In this document: positions 1 through 7,777 of the stretch, one piece after another
How positions within the stretch are numbered: the stretch's first letter is position 1
Layout: each line of letters starts with the position of its first letter
DNA from: Kangiellaceae bacterium
GTDB taxonomy: Bacteria > Pseudomonadota > Gammaproteobacteria > Enterobacterales > Kangiellaceae
DNA: 22,942 nt
NCBI GenBank assembly: GCA_030590405.1
Contig: JAUUYO010000013.1
Coordinates: forward strand, 1-22,942
Reading direction: 5' to 3'
Program-made: the position numbers and the translations under genes
The notes under the pieces: generated by a model
The model's database searches: none
What the model was told of the DNA's origin: nothing
The model's input: the letters and a program-made list of their open reading frames with translations, nothing else

Positions 1-80
1 CCTGAACCATTTCCACCGGAGAATAGATTAATGGGACCGAACTCAAACTCACCATTAGGTAGATTTCCCCAATTAACCAT
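1..80 (-). CDS. jetC: SMC-like ATPase, N-terminal fragment (JetC/MksB)
   Basis: This is the 5' end of a gene that runs out of the window on the left. Reading the minus strand from the ATG at 80-78 gives 26 codons beginning MVNWGNLPNG and ending INLFSGGNGSG, where the window stops. GGNGSG is the start of a Walker A loop (G-x-x-G-x-G-K-T/S), placed very near the N-terminus as in SMC, MukB and JetC ATPases. The ATG lies 10 bases after the stop of the MukE-like gene, and gene order kleisin, KITE, SMC is that of jetA-jetB-jetC (also mksF-mksE-mksB). In such complexes this subunit is the DNA-binding, loop-extruding motor. Only the P-loop start is visible, so Wadjet and MksB cannot be told apart. 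The ribosome binding site is weak (AT-rich), which suggests translational coupling to the gene before it. Confidence 0.82.
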   Translation of the reverse strand, partial: MVNWGNLPNGEFEFGPINLFSGGNGS

Positions 81-90
81 GATTAATTTT

Positions 91-792
91 TTAAGAAACA
101 AGGCTTTCTCCTACTTCATCGTCAGATATTTTCGTTTGAGCGTCACTGACCTGCTCATCAATATCTTCACTCACCAAAGCTTCCACTGCCGCATTACTCA
201 CAAAAGTAACAATCATCGGGTGTATTTTGATCCAGCCTTCACCATTCTCAAATGCTTCATCAATTCTAAAATCGATCAACCTTAACTGCCTTAACCGTTG
301 AAAGGTTTTTTTTCGTTCACCGATTTTTTCAGGCAAGCCTCGACCAAGGAGGTTCTTGGTGGCGATGGTTATCGACTCGATTGAATCTAAAGCAATTCCC
401 TTCTCATCGATTTTGCCTTCTTTTAATGACTTTTCGTATTGCGCTCTGATGACTAAAACTAACGCTACTTCATATTGACTCAGTGTTTTTCTAAGACTTC
501 CACTCCATGCATTATCCTCGGCTTCTTTCATTCCAGGGATCTCACTGGATGGTGGAAATACACGAGCATATTCAAATCGCGTATCGATCAATAATTGAAT
601 ATCCATTAGACCCAGGTATTCTTCAACTAAATCTCTACAGCGAATTAACCGATCATAAAGCTGTAGCTCTGTTTGGCTTTCATCTCGCAGAATGACCGAG
701 TAATTCATCAGCCTTATAATCAGTTCTTGAAATTCTAATTCACTAACGAGAGTTTTCTCCAAACGCTGGTTGACATATTCCTTCAGGCTCAT
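91..792 (-). CDS. jetB: MukE-like KITE subunit (JetB/MksE, DUF4194-type)
   Basis: This 233-residue protein is recognised by its size, its neighbours and a DUF4194-like pattern: an N-terminal helical part with NYSVILRDE and LYDRLIRCRDLVEEYLG, a YARVFPP segment, and a winged-helix part with ATKNLLGRGLP and FQRLRQLRLIDF. These match the JetB/MksE family from memory; no search was run. In the family the protein is a dimeric accessory subunit that binds the kleisin and DNA in an SMC complex. Its ATG overlaps the stop of the upstream kleisin gene by four bases (ATGA), and a GGTGAG ribosome binding site lies 8 bases ahead of the ATG, inside the upstream gene. The acidic C-terminal tail (SEDIDEQVSDAQ and on) looks disordered. 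It should act only as part of the JetABC/MksFEB complex. Confidence 0.85.
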   Translation of the reverse strand: MSLKEYVNQRLEKTLVSELEFQELIIRLMNYSVILRDESQTELQLYDRLIRCRDLVEEYLGLMDIQLLIDTRFEYARVFPPSSEIPGMKEAEDNAWSGSLRKTLSQYEVALVLVIRAQYEKSLKEGKIDEKGIALDSIESITIATKNLLGRGLPEKIGERKKTFQRLRQLRLIDFRIDEAFENGEGWIKIHPMIVTFVSNAAVEALVSEDIDEQVSDAQTKISDDEVGESLVS

Positions 793-2246
793 GATTTATT
801 CTCACCATTTTCTAATTTACTGATCAGCTCAAGAGTAAATTCATCGCCATCCAGAAAATACTCATCACTAACTCTTTGACCAGTAGGTTCAACTCTAAAT
901 TCAAACTCACTGGACTGATGTCCGGCACTACCAATCTCAATCGCATGACTTCGCATCAAGAGCTCTTTGGCATTGCTAATCGGTAATTGATGAAGCGCTA
1001 TCTTATGCCCCTTATTGAGCGATGTAACCAAATAGTCCTTCATGTCCTGATTATTGGTAGTAAATGCTTTTTCAACCATTTGTTGTAAATAAAGCGCTTT
1101 GCGAGACGCTTCGTCCATCACAACAGCTTGTTCAACTCGCGTGTCTACAATTTTTTTTCGTCTGGTAGCGTGAATTTTTAGCTGAGAAGGATCAATAAAA
1201 TTCACCTTAAGCCCTGCCATTTGCTGGGCCGCCCCTTGAATTCTTAATTGAAAATCATCTTCGTTTAAAGCGGACAATTGGCGCAGGTTATTAAGCAGTT
1301 GGTCACCACCTTCCTGATAACTAAAACTGAGTTGTCGCATGATAATATCTGCACGGCGAGTAAAACTCAGCAATGCTTTACGCAATGCAGGAAGCATAAT
1401 ATCGCTTGCATTATGGATCCTTTGTTCAATTTTATCTAAAAGATAAAAAAGGAGTGATGGAGCGCCCTCGGATACAAGCTCTGGTGCACACTTTCGCAGT
1501 TCTTGCTCAGCTCTTAGCTTAAAATCCTTGCGCTTACGCCTGGCCGATGCAATGGTTGAGTCAATTTCATCTCGGTATTTTTCAACGCTGTCAACGGATA
1601 ATCGAATAGATAGATCCGGCACAAAACGTTTTTCCATAAAATCAAAAAATTCGTCACTGGCTTTTTGCACTAATTGCTGGTTCTCAACTTCCTGAATGAG
1701 CGAACGCTTACGTTCATCTAACTCACTAATGACATCGGTGAAATCACTAATAATCCGTTCAGAATATTCATAGGCATCGAGCAAGTCATAAATATCACCC
1801 TGTTCAACGAACATTTTAAGCGCGTTTCGGGTATTCCTGGTATTACGGTGACGGGTTCTAAAACGCCCCTGATTAAGCTCGATAACTGGTTGGGTAAATA
1901 ACCGTCCCACACGGGTAAACCCGTAAGAGCTTTGTAAGGTCGCTTCGTCAACCTGCTTTTCTAACCAAGCATGTTCGAGTAAAAGGTTAAGAGTCCAACT
2001 GGCCTGTTCTCGTTGAGAACGGGTTGCTTGAATAAATTCATCTTCTTGCTGAGAATCTAAAAGGGGCGCGCGAGTAATTGCCTCTTCGAAGCACTCAATG
2101 ATCATATCTCTGGAAAGGACCTGGTTATAGTCAGCCTGACTCGTATACAGACGAACATACAAAAGCTGCAAACACTCAAGTACCTGTTCTCGATATTTAC
2201 TGGTAAGTGGCCGGAAAAAATCTTGCTGTTGTTCACAAAAAAACAC
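789..2246 (-). CDS. jetA: MukF-like kleisin (JetA/MksF family)
   Basis: This 485-residue protein matches the JetA/MksF family as I remember it: an N-terminal winged-helix part (FFRPLTSKYREQVLECLQLL), a segment with QREQASWTLNLLLEHAWLE, the basic RFRTRHRNTRNTRNALK patch, then a long helical, probably coiled-coil middle (about 155-260) with SERIISDFTDVISELDERKR. In Wadjet and Mks complexes this kleisin bridges the SMC heads and carries the MukE-like subunit. The start is GTG at 2246, supported by a TAGAG element 8 bases upstream and by the family-like N-terminus. It begins only 10 bases after the queC stop, so it probably shares a transcript with queE and queC. The end overlaps jetB by four bases. 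The names jetA and mksF cover the same family here; the choice depends on whether a jetD/mksG nuclease gene lies further left. Confidence 0.87.
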   Translation of the reverse strand: MFFCEQQQDFFRPLTSKYREQVLECLQLLYVRLYTSQADYNQVLSRDMIIECFEEAITRAPLLDSQQEDEFIQATRSQREQASWTLNLLLEHAWLEKQVDEATLQSSYGFTRVGRLFTQPVIELNQGRFRTRHRNTRNTRNALKMFVEQGDIYDLLDAYEYSERIISDFTDVISELDERKRSLIQEVENQQLVQKASDEFFDFMEKRFVPDLSIRLSVDSVEKYRDEIDSTIASARRKRKDFKLRAEQELRKCAPELVSEGAPSLLFYLLDKIEQRIHNASDIMLPALRKALLSFTRRADIIMRQLSFSYQEGGDQLLNNLRQLSALNEDDFQLRIQGAAQQMAGLKVNFIDPSQLKIHATRRKKIVDTRVEQAVVMDEASRKALYLQQMVEKAFTTNNQDMKDYLVTSLNKGHKIALHQLPISNAKELLMRSHAIEIGSAGHQSSEFEFRVEPTGQRVSDEYFLDGDEFTLELISKLENGENKS

Positions 2247-2256
2247 TGAAATAACT

Positions 2257-2934
2257 CTAATTTAATTGATAACGAGTTGGATCATTTACTTTAGCCTTCT
2301 CAAATGCCTTTTGGCGTATTTGGCACGAATCGCATACTCCACACGCAGCCCCGTTTTCATCGGCCTGATAACAGGAAACAGTTTGTGAATAATCGACTCC
2401 CAGTTGATGACCTTTTTGAATAATTTCGACTTTAGTGAGATGAATTAGCGGCGTTTTTATTTTAACGCCATGACCTTCAATTCCGGCTTTAGTGGCAAGG
2501 TCGGCCATTCGCTGAAATGCTTTAATATACTCTGGGCGACAATCGGGATAACCAGAATAATCCACCGCATTCACTCCGGCAAAAATCACATCGGCTTCAA
2601 GTACTTCAGCCCAGGCAAGAGCTACTGAAAAGAACACTGTATTTCTTGCCGGTACATAAGTCACCGGAATGCCACCCGTACTACATTCTGGAACTTCAAT
2701 GTTATCATCGGTTAAAGCTGAACCACCAAAGCTGCCTAAGTCAAGAACGATAATTTTATGTATTTTTATATCAGAATGACTGGCAATTTTTTTTGCGGCT
2801 TGCAACTCAGAAGAATGTTTTTGACCATAACTAAAACTCAGTGCATAACAGTCAAAACCTTCTGATTGAGCGATAGCCAGACAAGTGGTGGAATCAAGCC
2901 CGCCAGAGAAAAGTATAATTGCTTTTTTGTTCAT
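2257..2934 (-). CDS. queC: 7-cyano-7-deazaguanine (preQ0) synthase QueC
   Basis: QueC converts 7-carboxy-7-deazaguanine, ATP and ammonia to preQ0, the precursor of queuosine in tRNA. The 225-residue product has the PP-loop ATP-binding motif SGGLDST at residues 10-16 and the zinc ligands Cys188, Cys198, Cys201 and Cys204 (C, then CGVCDSC) near the C-terminus, with spacing as in the E. coli enzyme. ATG at 2934 is preceded by AAGG at a good distance. It follows queE, the enzyme of the previous step, after a gap of 55 bases that contains a short tandem duplication. It is followed after 10 bases by the jetA/mksF kleisin. The length is normal for the family and no key residue is missing. Confidence 0.97.
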   Translation of the reverse strand: MNKKAIILFSGGLDSTTCLAIAQSEGFDCYALSFSYGQKHSSELQAAKKIASHSDIKIHKIIVLDLGSFGGSALTDDNIEVPECSTGGIPVTYVPARNTVFFSVALAWAEVLEADVIFAGVNAVDYSGYPDCRPEYIKAFQRMADLATKAGIEGHGVKIKTPLIHLTKVEIIQKGHQLGVDYSQTVSCYQADENGAACGVCDSCQIRQKAFEKAKVNDPTRYQLN

Positions 2935-2969
2935 TTAAGCACCTTCAGGTTACCCTGTACATCTTCTAT

Positions 2970-3007
2970 TCTAATGCCCCTGAACATCTCTAATGCCCCT
3001 GAACATC
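2970..3007. repeat. Perfect 19-bp tandem duplication spanning the queE stop codon
   Basis: Bases 2970-2988 are repeated exactly at 2989-3007 (unit begins tctaatgcccctg and ends aacatc). The right copy contains the last queE codons and its TAG stop (2990-2992); the left copy repeats them just beyond the stop. QueE length is not changed because the stop lies in the first-read copy. This looks like a slippage product. Confidence 0.95.
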
Positions 3008-3634
3008 ATTCCATAAAATTTTATGCATTTGAATTTGAAATCTTACCGGCAAATTATCTTCAATAACCCACTCCGCCAACTGCCGCTCGTCAATGTCGCC
3101 AAAACACGGAGAAATAATTACGTTGGTTTTGTCGGACAACTGATATTGGTCAATTTTCATTTTTGCCCAATCATAATCTTTGCGACTTTTAATCACAAAT
3201 TTTACTTCATCATTTTTATTAAGGTATTGGATATTTGAATAAAGATTTTTACCCATTTCACCGGAATCTGGTGCTTTAAGATCCATGACTTTACTTACGC
3301 CAGGAGCAACCTCTGAGATATCGATAGAACCACTGGTTTCCAAAGAGACATTATGACCTTTTTTGCAAAGCAGCTGCATTAATTCTAAACATGGCTTTAA
3401 TTGTGCCAGCGGTTCGCCACCCGTGATACAAATATTTTGTGGATTGAAGCTTTCTATTTTTTCCAGCAGTGCAGGCATGTCCCAATATTCACCACCGCTA
3501 AAAGCATATTCGGTGTCACACCAAATGCAGCGTAACGGACAACCAGTTAAACGCACAAAAAGTGTTGGTTTGCCAATACTGGAGGATTCACCTTGCAGTG
3601 AATAAAAAATTTCTGTGATTCTTAAGCGGGACAA
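2990..3634 (-). CDS. queE: 7-carboxy-7-deazaguanine synthase QueE
   Basis: QueE is a radical SAM enzyme that contracts 6-carboxytetrahydropterin to 7-carboxy-7-deazaguanine on the queuosine pathway. The protein shows LRITEIFYSLQGES, the CX3CX2C cluster motif (CPLRCIWC), ITGGEPL, LETSGS, DLKAP and the C-terminal FQIQMHKILW. No ATG lies in frame ahead of the conserved start. A TTG at 3634, with AGAAG 7 bases upstream, puts the first cluster cysteine at residue 32, as in E. coli QueE (residue 31), and gives 214 residues. A longer reading from TTG at 3700 would add 22 residues that partly come from a palindromic repeat, so I reject it. The queC gene, for the next step, follows directly. The last codons are duplicated in tandem past the stop. 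Confidence 0.93.
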   Translation of the reverse strand: MSRLRITEIFYSLQGESSSIGKPTLFVRLTGCPLRCIWCDTEYAFSGGEYWDMPALLEKIESFNPQNICITGGEPLAQLKPCLELMQLLCKKGHNVSLETSGSIDISEVAPGVSKVMDLKAPDSGEMGKNLYSNIQYLNKNDEVKFVIKSRKDYDWAKMKIDQYQLSDKTNVIISPCFGDIDERQLAEWVIEDNLPVRFQIQMHKILWNDVQGH

Positions 3635-3683
3635 ATTGAGGCTTCTAATAATGATTGGTGAATTGATTTTAGCATAAATACTT

Positions 3684-3718
3684 AATCCCCCTCTTTGCAA
3701 AGAGGGCCTGGGGGGATT
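3684..3718. repeat. C/G-run palindromic element between cpoB and queE
   Basis: The core at 3689-3706 is a perfect 18-base palindrome (ccctctttgcaaagaggg). It is flanked by aatcccc on the left and ggggatt on the right, giving an outer inverted repeat. The same style of sequence (C-run, cttt, short loop, aaag, G-run) occurs at 10000-10135, so this is a dispersed element. It sits between the cpoB stop and the queE start; no T-run follows on the minus strand, so a classical terminator is unlikely. Confidence 0.8.
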
Positions 3719-3766
3719 TAATCTTTTGATTTTAACTCACAGCTCGTAACCAAAAACTGTTTATAA

Positions 3767-4546
3767 TTAATGCTCGGCTTTTTTAACTTTATCCAGGCCT
3801 TTTCTGGCAAGCTGTCCTTGAGCACCGGTCACGTTATTAGCAACATCGGTATAATAACGCTTGGCATCAGCCCATTTTTTTTGTTTAACAAAAATATCAC
3901 CTAGCTTTAACTTGGCGGCGGCCACTTTGGATGAATCTGGAAATGTTGAAACCAGCAAGGTAAATTGCTGCTCTGCATCCTTTAAATTCCCTTGAACCAG
4001 ATAGACTTGCCCCATCCAAAAATGGGCGTTGGCTGAATAACTACTGGTTGGATATTGCGATAAAAATGCCGTAAATGCGCTAATTGCCGCTTTGTAATCT
4101 TTGTTTCTGACCAGGGCAAAAGCGGCTTCAAATTTTTTACGCGTTTCGCCGTTATTTTTTGCAGCAGGTGTTGTTGATTTATTGACCACTGGTTTAGAGG
4201 TTTTTCCGCTACTCCCAGCAGGTTGACTCGATAATCCAGACAAGCGGCTTTCAATATCGCGATACAGATCTCTTTGCCTGTCCTGGATTTGTTTCAATTT
4301 AAAACTATTGTTTTCGACCTGTCCAGTCAGCAAGCGGACTTCCCGTTGTAATTCGCTCAACTGGTAACTGGTATCAGCCTGGACCTTGTTTCTGGTTTGA
4401 TTAAGTTCTTCCAGATGTTGAATTCTTTGCTCTAGTGATAGCTCTGATTCTGCCGATGCAGAAAAAGAAGCGATCGAAAGACCGACAATCGAGGCAAAAA
4501 AAACGGTGACAAAAGTCACCGATTTAAATAAAGATTTACTCTGCAT
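3767..4546 (-). CDS. cpoB: Cell division coordinator CpoB (YbgF), Tol-associated periplasmic TPR protein
   Basis: CpoB is a periplasmic protein that links the Tol-Pal machine to peptidoglycan synthesis at the septum. The 259-residue product has a signal peptide (hydrophobic residues about 9-30, likely cleavage after SASA), then a helical trimerisation segment (LEQRIQHLEELNQ and on, about 36-100), a low-complexity linker rich in Ser, Thr and Pro, and a C-terminal TPR part from about residue 136 (FEAAFALVRNKDYKAAISAF, NAHFWMGQVYLVQGNLKDAE, AAAKLKLGDIFVKQKKWADA). It follows pal after 80 bases holding a strong hairpin. Position last in the tol-pal group and all domains agree with YbgF/CpoB of E. 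coli. Confidence 0.95.
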   Translation of the reverse strand: MQSKSLFKSVTFVTVFFASIVGLSIASFSASAESELSLEQRIQHLEELNQTRNKVQADTSYQLSELQREVRLLTGQVENNSFKLKQIQDRQRDLYRDIESRLSGLSSQPAGSSGKTSKPVVNKSTTPAAKNNGETRKKFEAAFALVRNKDYKAAISAFTAFLSQYPTSSYSANAHFWMGQVYLVQGNLKDAEQQFTLLVSTFPDSSKVAAAKLKLGDIFVKQKKWADAKRYYTDVANNVTGAQGQLARKGLDKVKKAEH

Positions 4547-4566
4547 AATTTACTCTATTTTTATTA

Positions 4567-4597
4567 GTAACAGCTCATCAAATTGATAAGCTGTTAC
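4567..4597. promoter_or_regulatory. Hairpin between pal and cpoB
   Basis: gtaacagct (4567-4575) pairs exactly with agctgttac (4589-4597). Inside, after one mismatch, four more pairs close a three-base loop. There is no T-run after it on the minus strand, so it is more likely an mRNA-stabilising or attenuating structure that sets pal above cpoB expression than a full terminator. Function is inferred. Confidence 0.6.
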
Positions 4598-4626
4598 AAT
4601 ATTTTGAAATCTTTTTAGTCGACAGC

Positions 4627-5154
4627 TTATTCTGTGTAATCTAAAACTGCTCGACGATTATCAGCCCATGCAGCTTCATCATGACCAGGGTTAGCTGGTT
4701 GCTCTTCACCGTGGCTAACCGTTTTGATTTGTGAAGACGATACGCCGTAAGACATTAAAATTTGAGCAACAGCTTTAGCACGACGCTCGCCTAGTGCTAA
4801 GTTGTATGCTGGTGTTCCACGCTCATCACAGTGACCGTCAACAGAAACAACAATCCCTGCATTTTCAGTTTGAGATAAGAACCATGCGTGTGCTTCTAGC
4901 ACTGCACGACCTTGTGAGCTAACAACAGACTCATCCAGTTCAAAATAAACAATAGAACCCGCAGCAGCACGAGCGGCATCGTTTGCTTCTTTGGCTAATT
5001 CTGCAGCTGTTTTTATAGGAGCTTCAATAACTTGCTCTTCAACAACAGGCGTAACAACTTCTTCTTTTTCACTAGTATCAGATCCAGCACAAGCAAACAA
5101 TAGCGCCGCAGACGCAACAATTACCAGGCTTTTCCCCATTTTTACGATAGACAT
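4627..5154 (-). CDS. pal: Peptidoglycan-associated lipoprotein Pal
   Basis: Pal is an outer-membrane lipoprotein that binds peptidoglycan and TolB and holds the envelope together during constriction. The 175-residue precursor has a lipoprotein signal (hydrophobic 9-20, lipobox LFAC with the lipidated Cys22), an acidic Glu/Val-rich linker, and an OmpA-like C-terminal domain with VYFELDESVV, VDGHCDERGTPAYNLALGERRA and the closing DNRRAVLDY. The ATG at 5154 has GGGAG about 8 bases upstream. A 314-base gap separates it from tolB, with a TATAAT hexamer 45 bases before the ATG, so pal may have its own promoter in addition to read-through from tolB. Confidence 0.97.
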   Translation of the reverse strand: MSIVKMGKSLVIVASAALLFACAGSDTSEKEEVVTPVVEEQVIEAPIKTAAELAKEANDAARAAAGSIVYFELDESVVSSQGRAVLEAHAWFLSQTENAGIVVSVDGHCDERGTPAYNLALGERRAKAVAQILMSYGVSSSQIKTVSHGEEQPANPGHDEAAWADNRRAVLDYTE

Positions 5155-5198
5155 TTACACTCTCCCATTTTTTGGTTTTTTAATACATTTTAGTTAAA

Positions 5199-5204
5199 AT
5201 TATA
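5199..5204 (-). promoter_or_regulatory. Possible -10 element for pal
   Basis: The minus strand reads TATAAT here, a perfect sigma-70 -10 hexamer 45 bases before the pal ATG. No good -35 hexamer lies 16-18 bases further upstream, so support is partial. Confidence 0.35.
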
Positions 5205-5364
5205 ACTGCTTGAATTTTCACTCTATTATCATCGAATTGTTAAGCCACAATCAAGGCTTGATTCAGTAAACTTTAGCTAAATATTGAATAAATCAGCACT
5301 TTCTCACACTTTTGAGCTTTTTAAATCGCTTTTGTTACTTATTTGATAGCCATTTATACAAAAA

Positions 5365-5463
5365 ACAATTTGCTTACGGCCTTTGTAGGTTGGTCTTTAG
5401 ACCAGCAATTGAGCGTACAACCAAGGAACTGTTGGCTTAAAAGCCAACCTACAATTTGCTTAC
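5365..5463. repeat. Palindromic repeat (TGTAGGTTGG family, copy 1) with flanking direct repeats
   Basis: TGTAGGTTGG at 5384-5393 is mirrored by CCAACCTACA at 5444-5453. The left arm also carries tggtctttagacca and the right arm ttggcttaaaagccaa, each an inner hairpin. The same design occurs at 16819-16887. A perfect 13-base direct repeat, acaatttgcttac, lies at 5365-5377 and again at 5451-5463, so the element is bracketed. The rest of the 314-base pal-tolB gap (5155-5364) is AT-rich and shows no gene. Confidence 0.85.
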
Positions 5464-5468
5464 AAATC

Positions 5469-6821
5469 CTAATTCAAATAAGGCGACCAGACTGGCGCTT
5501 TAACTTCACCTTTTTTAGAGGGTAATCTTGCTTTAAATCGTCCATCGGTAGAAACCACAGATAATACCTGGCGGCCACGATAAACGGTAGCATAAATGAT
5601 CATGCTGCCATTGGGTGCCAGACTGGGAGATTCATCCAGTCGGGTTTCGGTAATGGTTTGCATGCTACCTGACTCAATATCCTGAGTTGCCACATGAAAT
5701 ACACCACTGGTACGATTGATCAATACCATCGTTTTACCATCCGGAGTAAACGAGGAACTGGCATTATAGTTACCTTCATAGGTCAGGCGAACGGCTTTGT
5801 CACCAAATAAGTTCTTACGGTAAATCTGTGGGCGACCACCTCTGTCTGAGGTAAAGGTCAAAGACTGTCCATCGGGGGTCCAGTTTGCCTCGGTATCAAT
5901 ACCGTAATGATTGGTGATGCGAGAAAATCGCCTGGTAGTTAAGTCCAACACATAGATTTCGGGATTACCATCTCTCGATAGAGTTAAAGCCATTCTTCGA
6001 CCATCAGGTGAAAATGCCGGAGCGCTATTGATGCCTTCAAATGCAGCCACTAAGGTGGCTTTAGTGCTTTTATAAATATCTTTGATATAAACTTCAGAGC
6101 GGCCATTTTGAAAAGAAACATAAGCCAACTGTTGCGCGTCTGGCGACCACGCGGGCGACATAATCGATTGGCTACTGGAAAAAACAACTTGTGGCGCATA
6201 ACCATCGGAATCTGCTACCATCAAACGGTGAGATATTTTTTGACCCCGATCAACGGTAACATATGCAATACGAGTGGCAAACGCGCCTTTTTCACCAGTG
6301 AGTTTTTCGTAAATCCTGTCAGCAATTCGATGGGCATGAAATCTTAAGTTTTTCGGTTGAATAAAGGCCGAATAGCTATCGAGCTTATTTCGATTGACGT
6401 TATAAAGCTTACCGTTTCGCACTTCTTGAGTTTTACGGAAAACATCGACTAGTTCATAAGCCACTTTTAAACGGCCATCGGGGACTTGGGTAATTCTGCC
6501 AACTACCACCGCTTCAATGCCCTTTTCTTTCCATAAGTCGACGTTCACCTCATCGTAGTTATCCACATTTTGCAGCAATAAGTGCCGGGCCATTGGGTTA
6601 AAACGACCACTGCGACGTAGATCCGATGCGATGATTGCGCCGACATCCTGGCTGGCTTTAGAGTCAGTTTTTGGACCCAATCCTTGCCATGAAAATGGTA
6701 GGACTGCGACAGGTCTTGCATTGTCCATGCCATCTGTTATTACTATTTCAATTTCCGCATGGAGCTTAGTCGAAATGGCTACGACTATAAAAAATACCAT
6801 TTTGATCAATTGTTTAATCAT
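5469..6821 (-). CDS. tolB: Tol-Pal system beta-propeller protein TolB
   Basis: TolB is the periplasmic partner that shuttles between Pal and TolA. The 450-residue precursor has a signal peptide (hydrophobic 8-18, likely cleavage after LHA near residue 22), an N-terminal domain (ARPVAVLPF, DLRRSGRFNP, GRITQVPDGRLKVAYELVD) and a six-bladed propeller marked by repeats such as SPAWSPDAQQLAYVSF, APAFSPDGRRMALTLS, ANWTPDGQSLTFTSDRGG, SSFTPDGKTMVLI and APVWSPYLN at the end. The start ATG at 6821 has AGGAGA upstream and overlaps the end of tolA by 8 bases, showing tight coupling. Length is slightly above the E. coli protein. Confidence 0.97.
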   Translation of the reverse strand: MIKQLIKMVFFIVVAISTKLHAEIEIVITDGMDNARPVAVLPFSWQGLGPKTDSKASQDVGAIIASDLRRSGRFNPMARHLLLQNVDNYDEVNVDLWKEKGIEAVVVGRITQVPDGRLKVAYELVDVFRKTQEVRNGKLYNVNRNKLDSYSAFIQPKNLRFHAHRIADRIYEKLTGEKGAFATRIAYVTVDRGQKISHRLMVADSDGYAPQVVFSSSQSIMSPAWSPDAQQLAYVSFQNGRSEVYIKDIYKSTKATLVAAFEGINSAPAFSPDGRRMALTLSRDGNPEIYVLDLTTRRFSRITNHYGIDTEANWTPDGQSLTFTSDRGGRPQIYRKNLFGDKAVRLTYEGNYNASSSFTPDGKTMVLINRTSGVFHVATQDIESGSMQTITETRLDESPSLAPNGSMIIYATVYRGRQVLSVVSTDGRFKARLPSKKGEVKAPVWSPYLN

Positions 6822-7713
6822 TACTTTCTTGTTCTCCTAAAGTTAATCTTATTGCTTTTAGCTCTGCAAAAACATCGGGATCTGAAGATACAGGCAATGG
6901 CTCAGCTTTGTAAATCGCTCTTTGTCCTGAATCACAATGCTGTTTATCACCTTGCAGCACTGATACGTCCATGACAAGTCCACCGGGCACAAGGTTTATT
7001 CTAAATATGCAATAACCCCTTTTTTCTGGCTTGATCCAGTTTCTTTTAATCTTACCTGTTATTAACGAAACGTATTTGTCAACTTCGTTCAGAACCTGCT
7101 GCTGTTGCGCCGCATCTAAAGCCGCCGCTTCATCGGCCATCTGCTGTTCCATTTCTTTTTCTAATGCATCTTGCGCGGCTTTTTCTTCAGCGAGTTTTTT
7201 CTTTCTGGCTTCTTCTTTACGTTTTTTTTCTGCCTTTTCTTTTTGTTTACGTTTTCTTTTTGCTTCAGCTTCTGCCTTTTTCCTGGCATCAGCTGTTTTC
7301 TTTTTGTCTAAAGCTATTTTCTTTTTGCGAGCTTTTTCATCTGTGATACGTTTCTTTTTTGCATCGGCAGTTTTCTTTTCTTCCACTTTACGTTTTTTTT
7401 CTGCATCTTTTTGACGTTGTTTGGCTTTTTTTACTTTTTGCTCTTCTTCAATTCTTTTTTTACGGCTATCGTCCTCTTGTTTTTTTAACTTTCTTAATCG
7501 TTCAATATCTTTATTTCTTTTATTGATGTCTTTTTGCTTGAGTTTTTTAAAGTGCTTTCTAACATTTTCCGCATTCACTGAAGTCGCATTGATTTGTCTT
7601 GGCGCTTTGCTTTGCTTGATGTCTACTTTAGAAAACTGATAATTGAAAGCAAGCAACACGATCATAAGAACATGAGCGATTAAAGAATAAATTATGGCTT
7701 TACTTAACTTCAT
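6814..7713 (-). CDS. tolA: Inner-membrane protein TolA
   Basis: TolA links TolQ-TolR in the inner membrane to TolB and Pal across the periplasm. The 299-residue protein has one N-terminal membrane helix (about 6-24, IIYSLIAHVLMIVLLAF), a very Lys/Glu/Arg-rich helical stalk (about 50-200, with many KKRK and AEEK-like runs), and a globular C-terminal domain (about 205-299: KYVSLITGKIKRNWIKPE, GYCIFRINLVPGG, CDSGQRAIYKAEPLP). It is well shorter than E. coli TolA (421 residues), mostly in the stalk. The overlap with tolB is 8 bases. The low-complexity stalk produces a long artificial open frame on the opposite strand. Confidence 0.95.
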   Translation of the reverse strand: MKLSKAIIYSLIAHVLMIVLLAFNYQFSKVDIKQSKAPRQINATSVNAENVRKHFKKLKQKDINKRNKDIERLRKLKKQEDDSRKKRIEEEQKVKKAKQRQKDAEKKRKVEEKKTADAKKKRITDEKARKKKIALDKKKTADARKKAEAEAKRKRKQKEKAEKKRKEEARKKKLAEEKAAQDALEKEMEQQMADEAAALDAAQQQQVLNEVDKYVSLITGKIKRNWIKPEKRGYCIFRINLVPGGLVMDVSVLQGDKQHCDSGQRAIYKAEPLPVSSDPDVFAELKAIRLTLGEQESND

Positions 7714-7777
7714 ATATAACGACTAAAACCCTAAATTTAAAACTAATATTAAAACCATATTCACTGTGAAAACTTTT

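Noticed and set aside
3635..3700. Longer QueE start at TTG 3700
   Set aside because: The added 22 residues come partly from a palindromic repeat, and the start at 3634 places the iron-sulfur cysteines as in known QueE.
5343..5525. Plus-strand open frame of 60 codons over the pal-tolB gap
   Set aside because: It is built from the palindromic element and the antisense of the tolB end, with no protein-like pattern.
7031..7414. Long plus-strand open frame of 127 codons opposite tolA
   Set aside because: It is Phe/Ser/Ala-rich low complexity, created by the complement of the Lys/Glu-rich TolA stalk; no ribosome binding site or family pattern.
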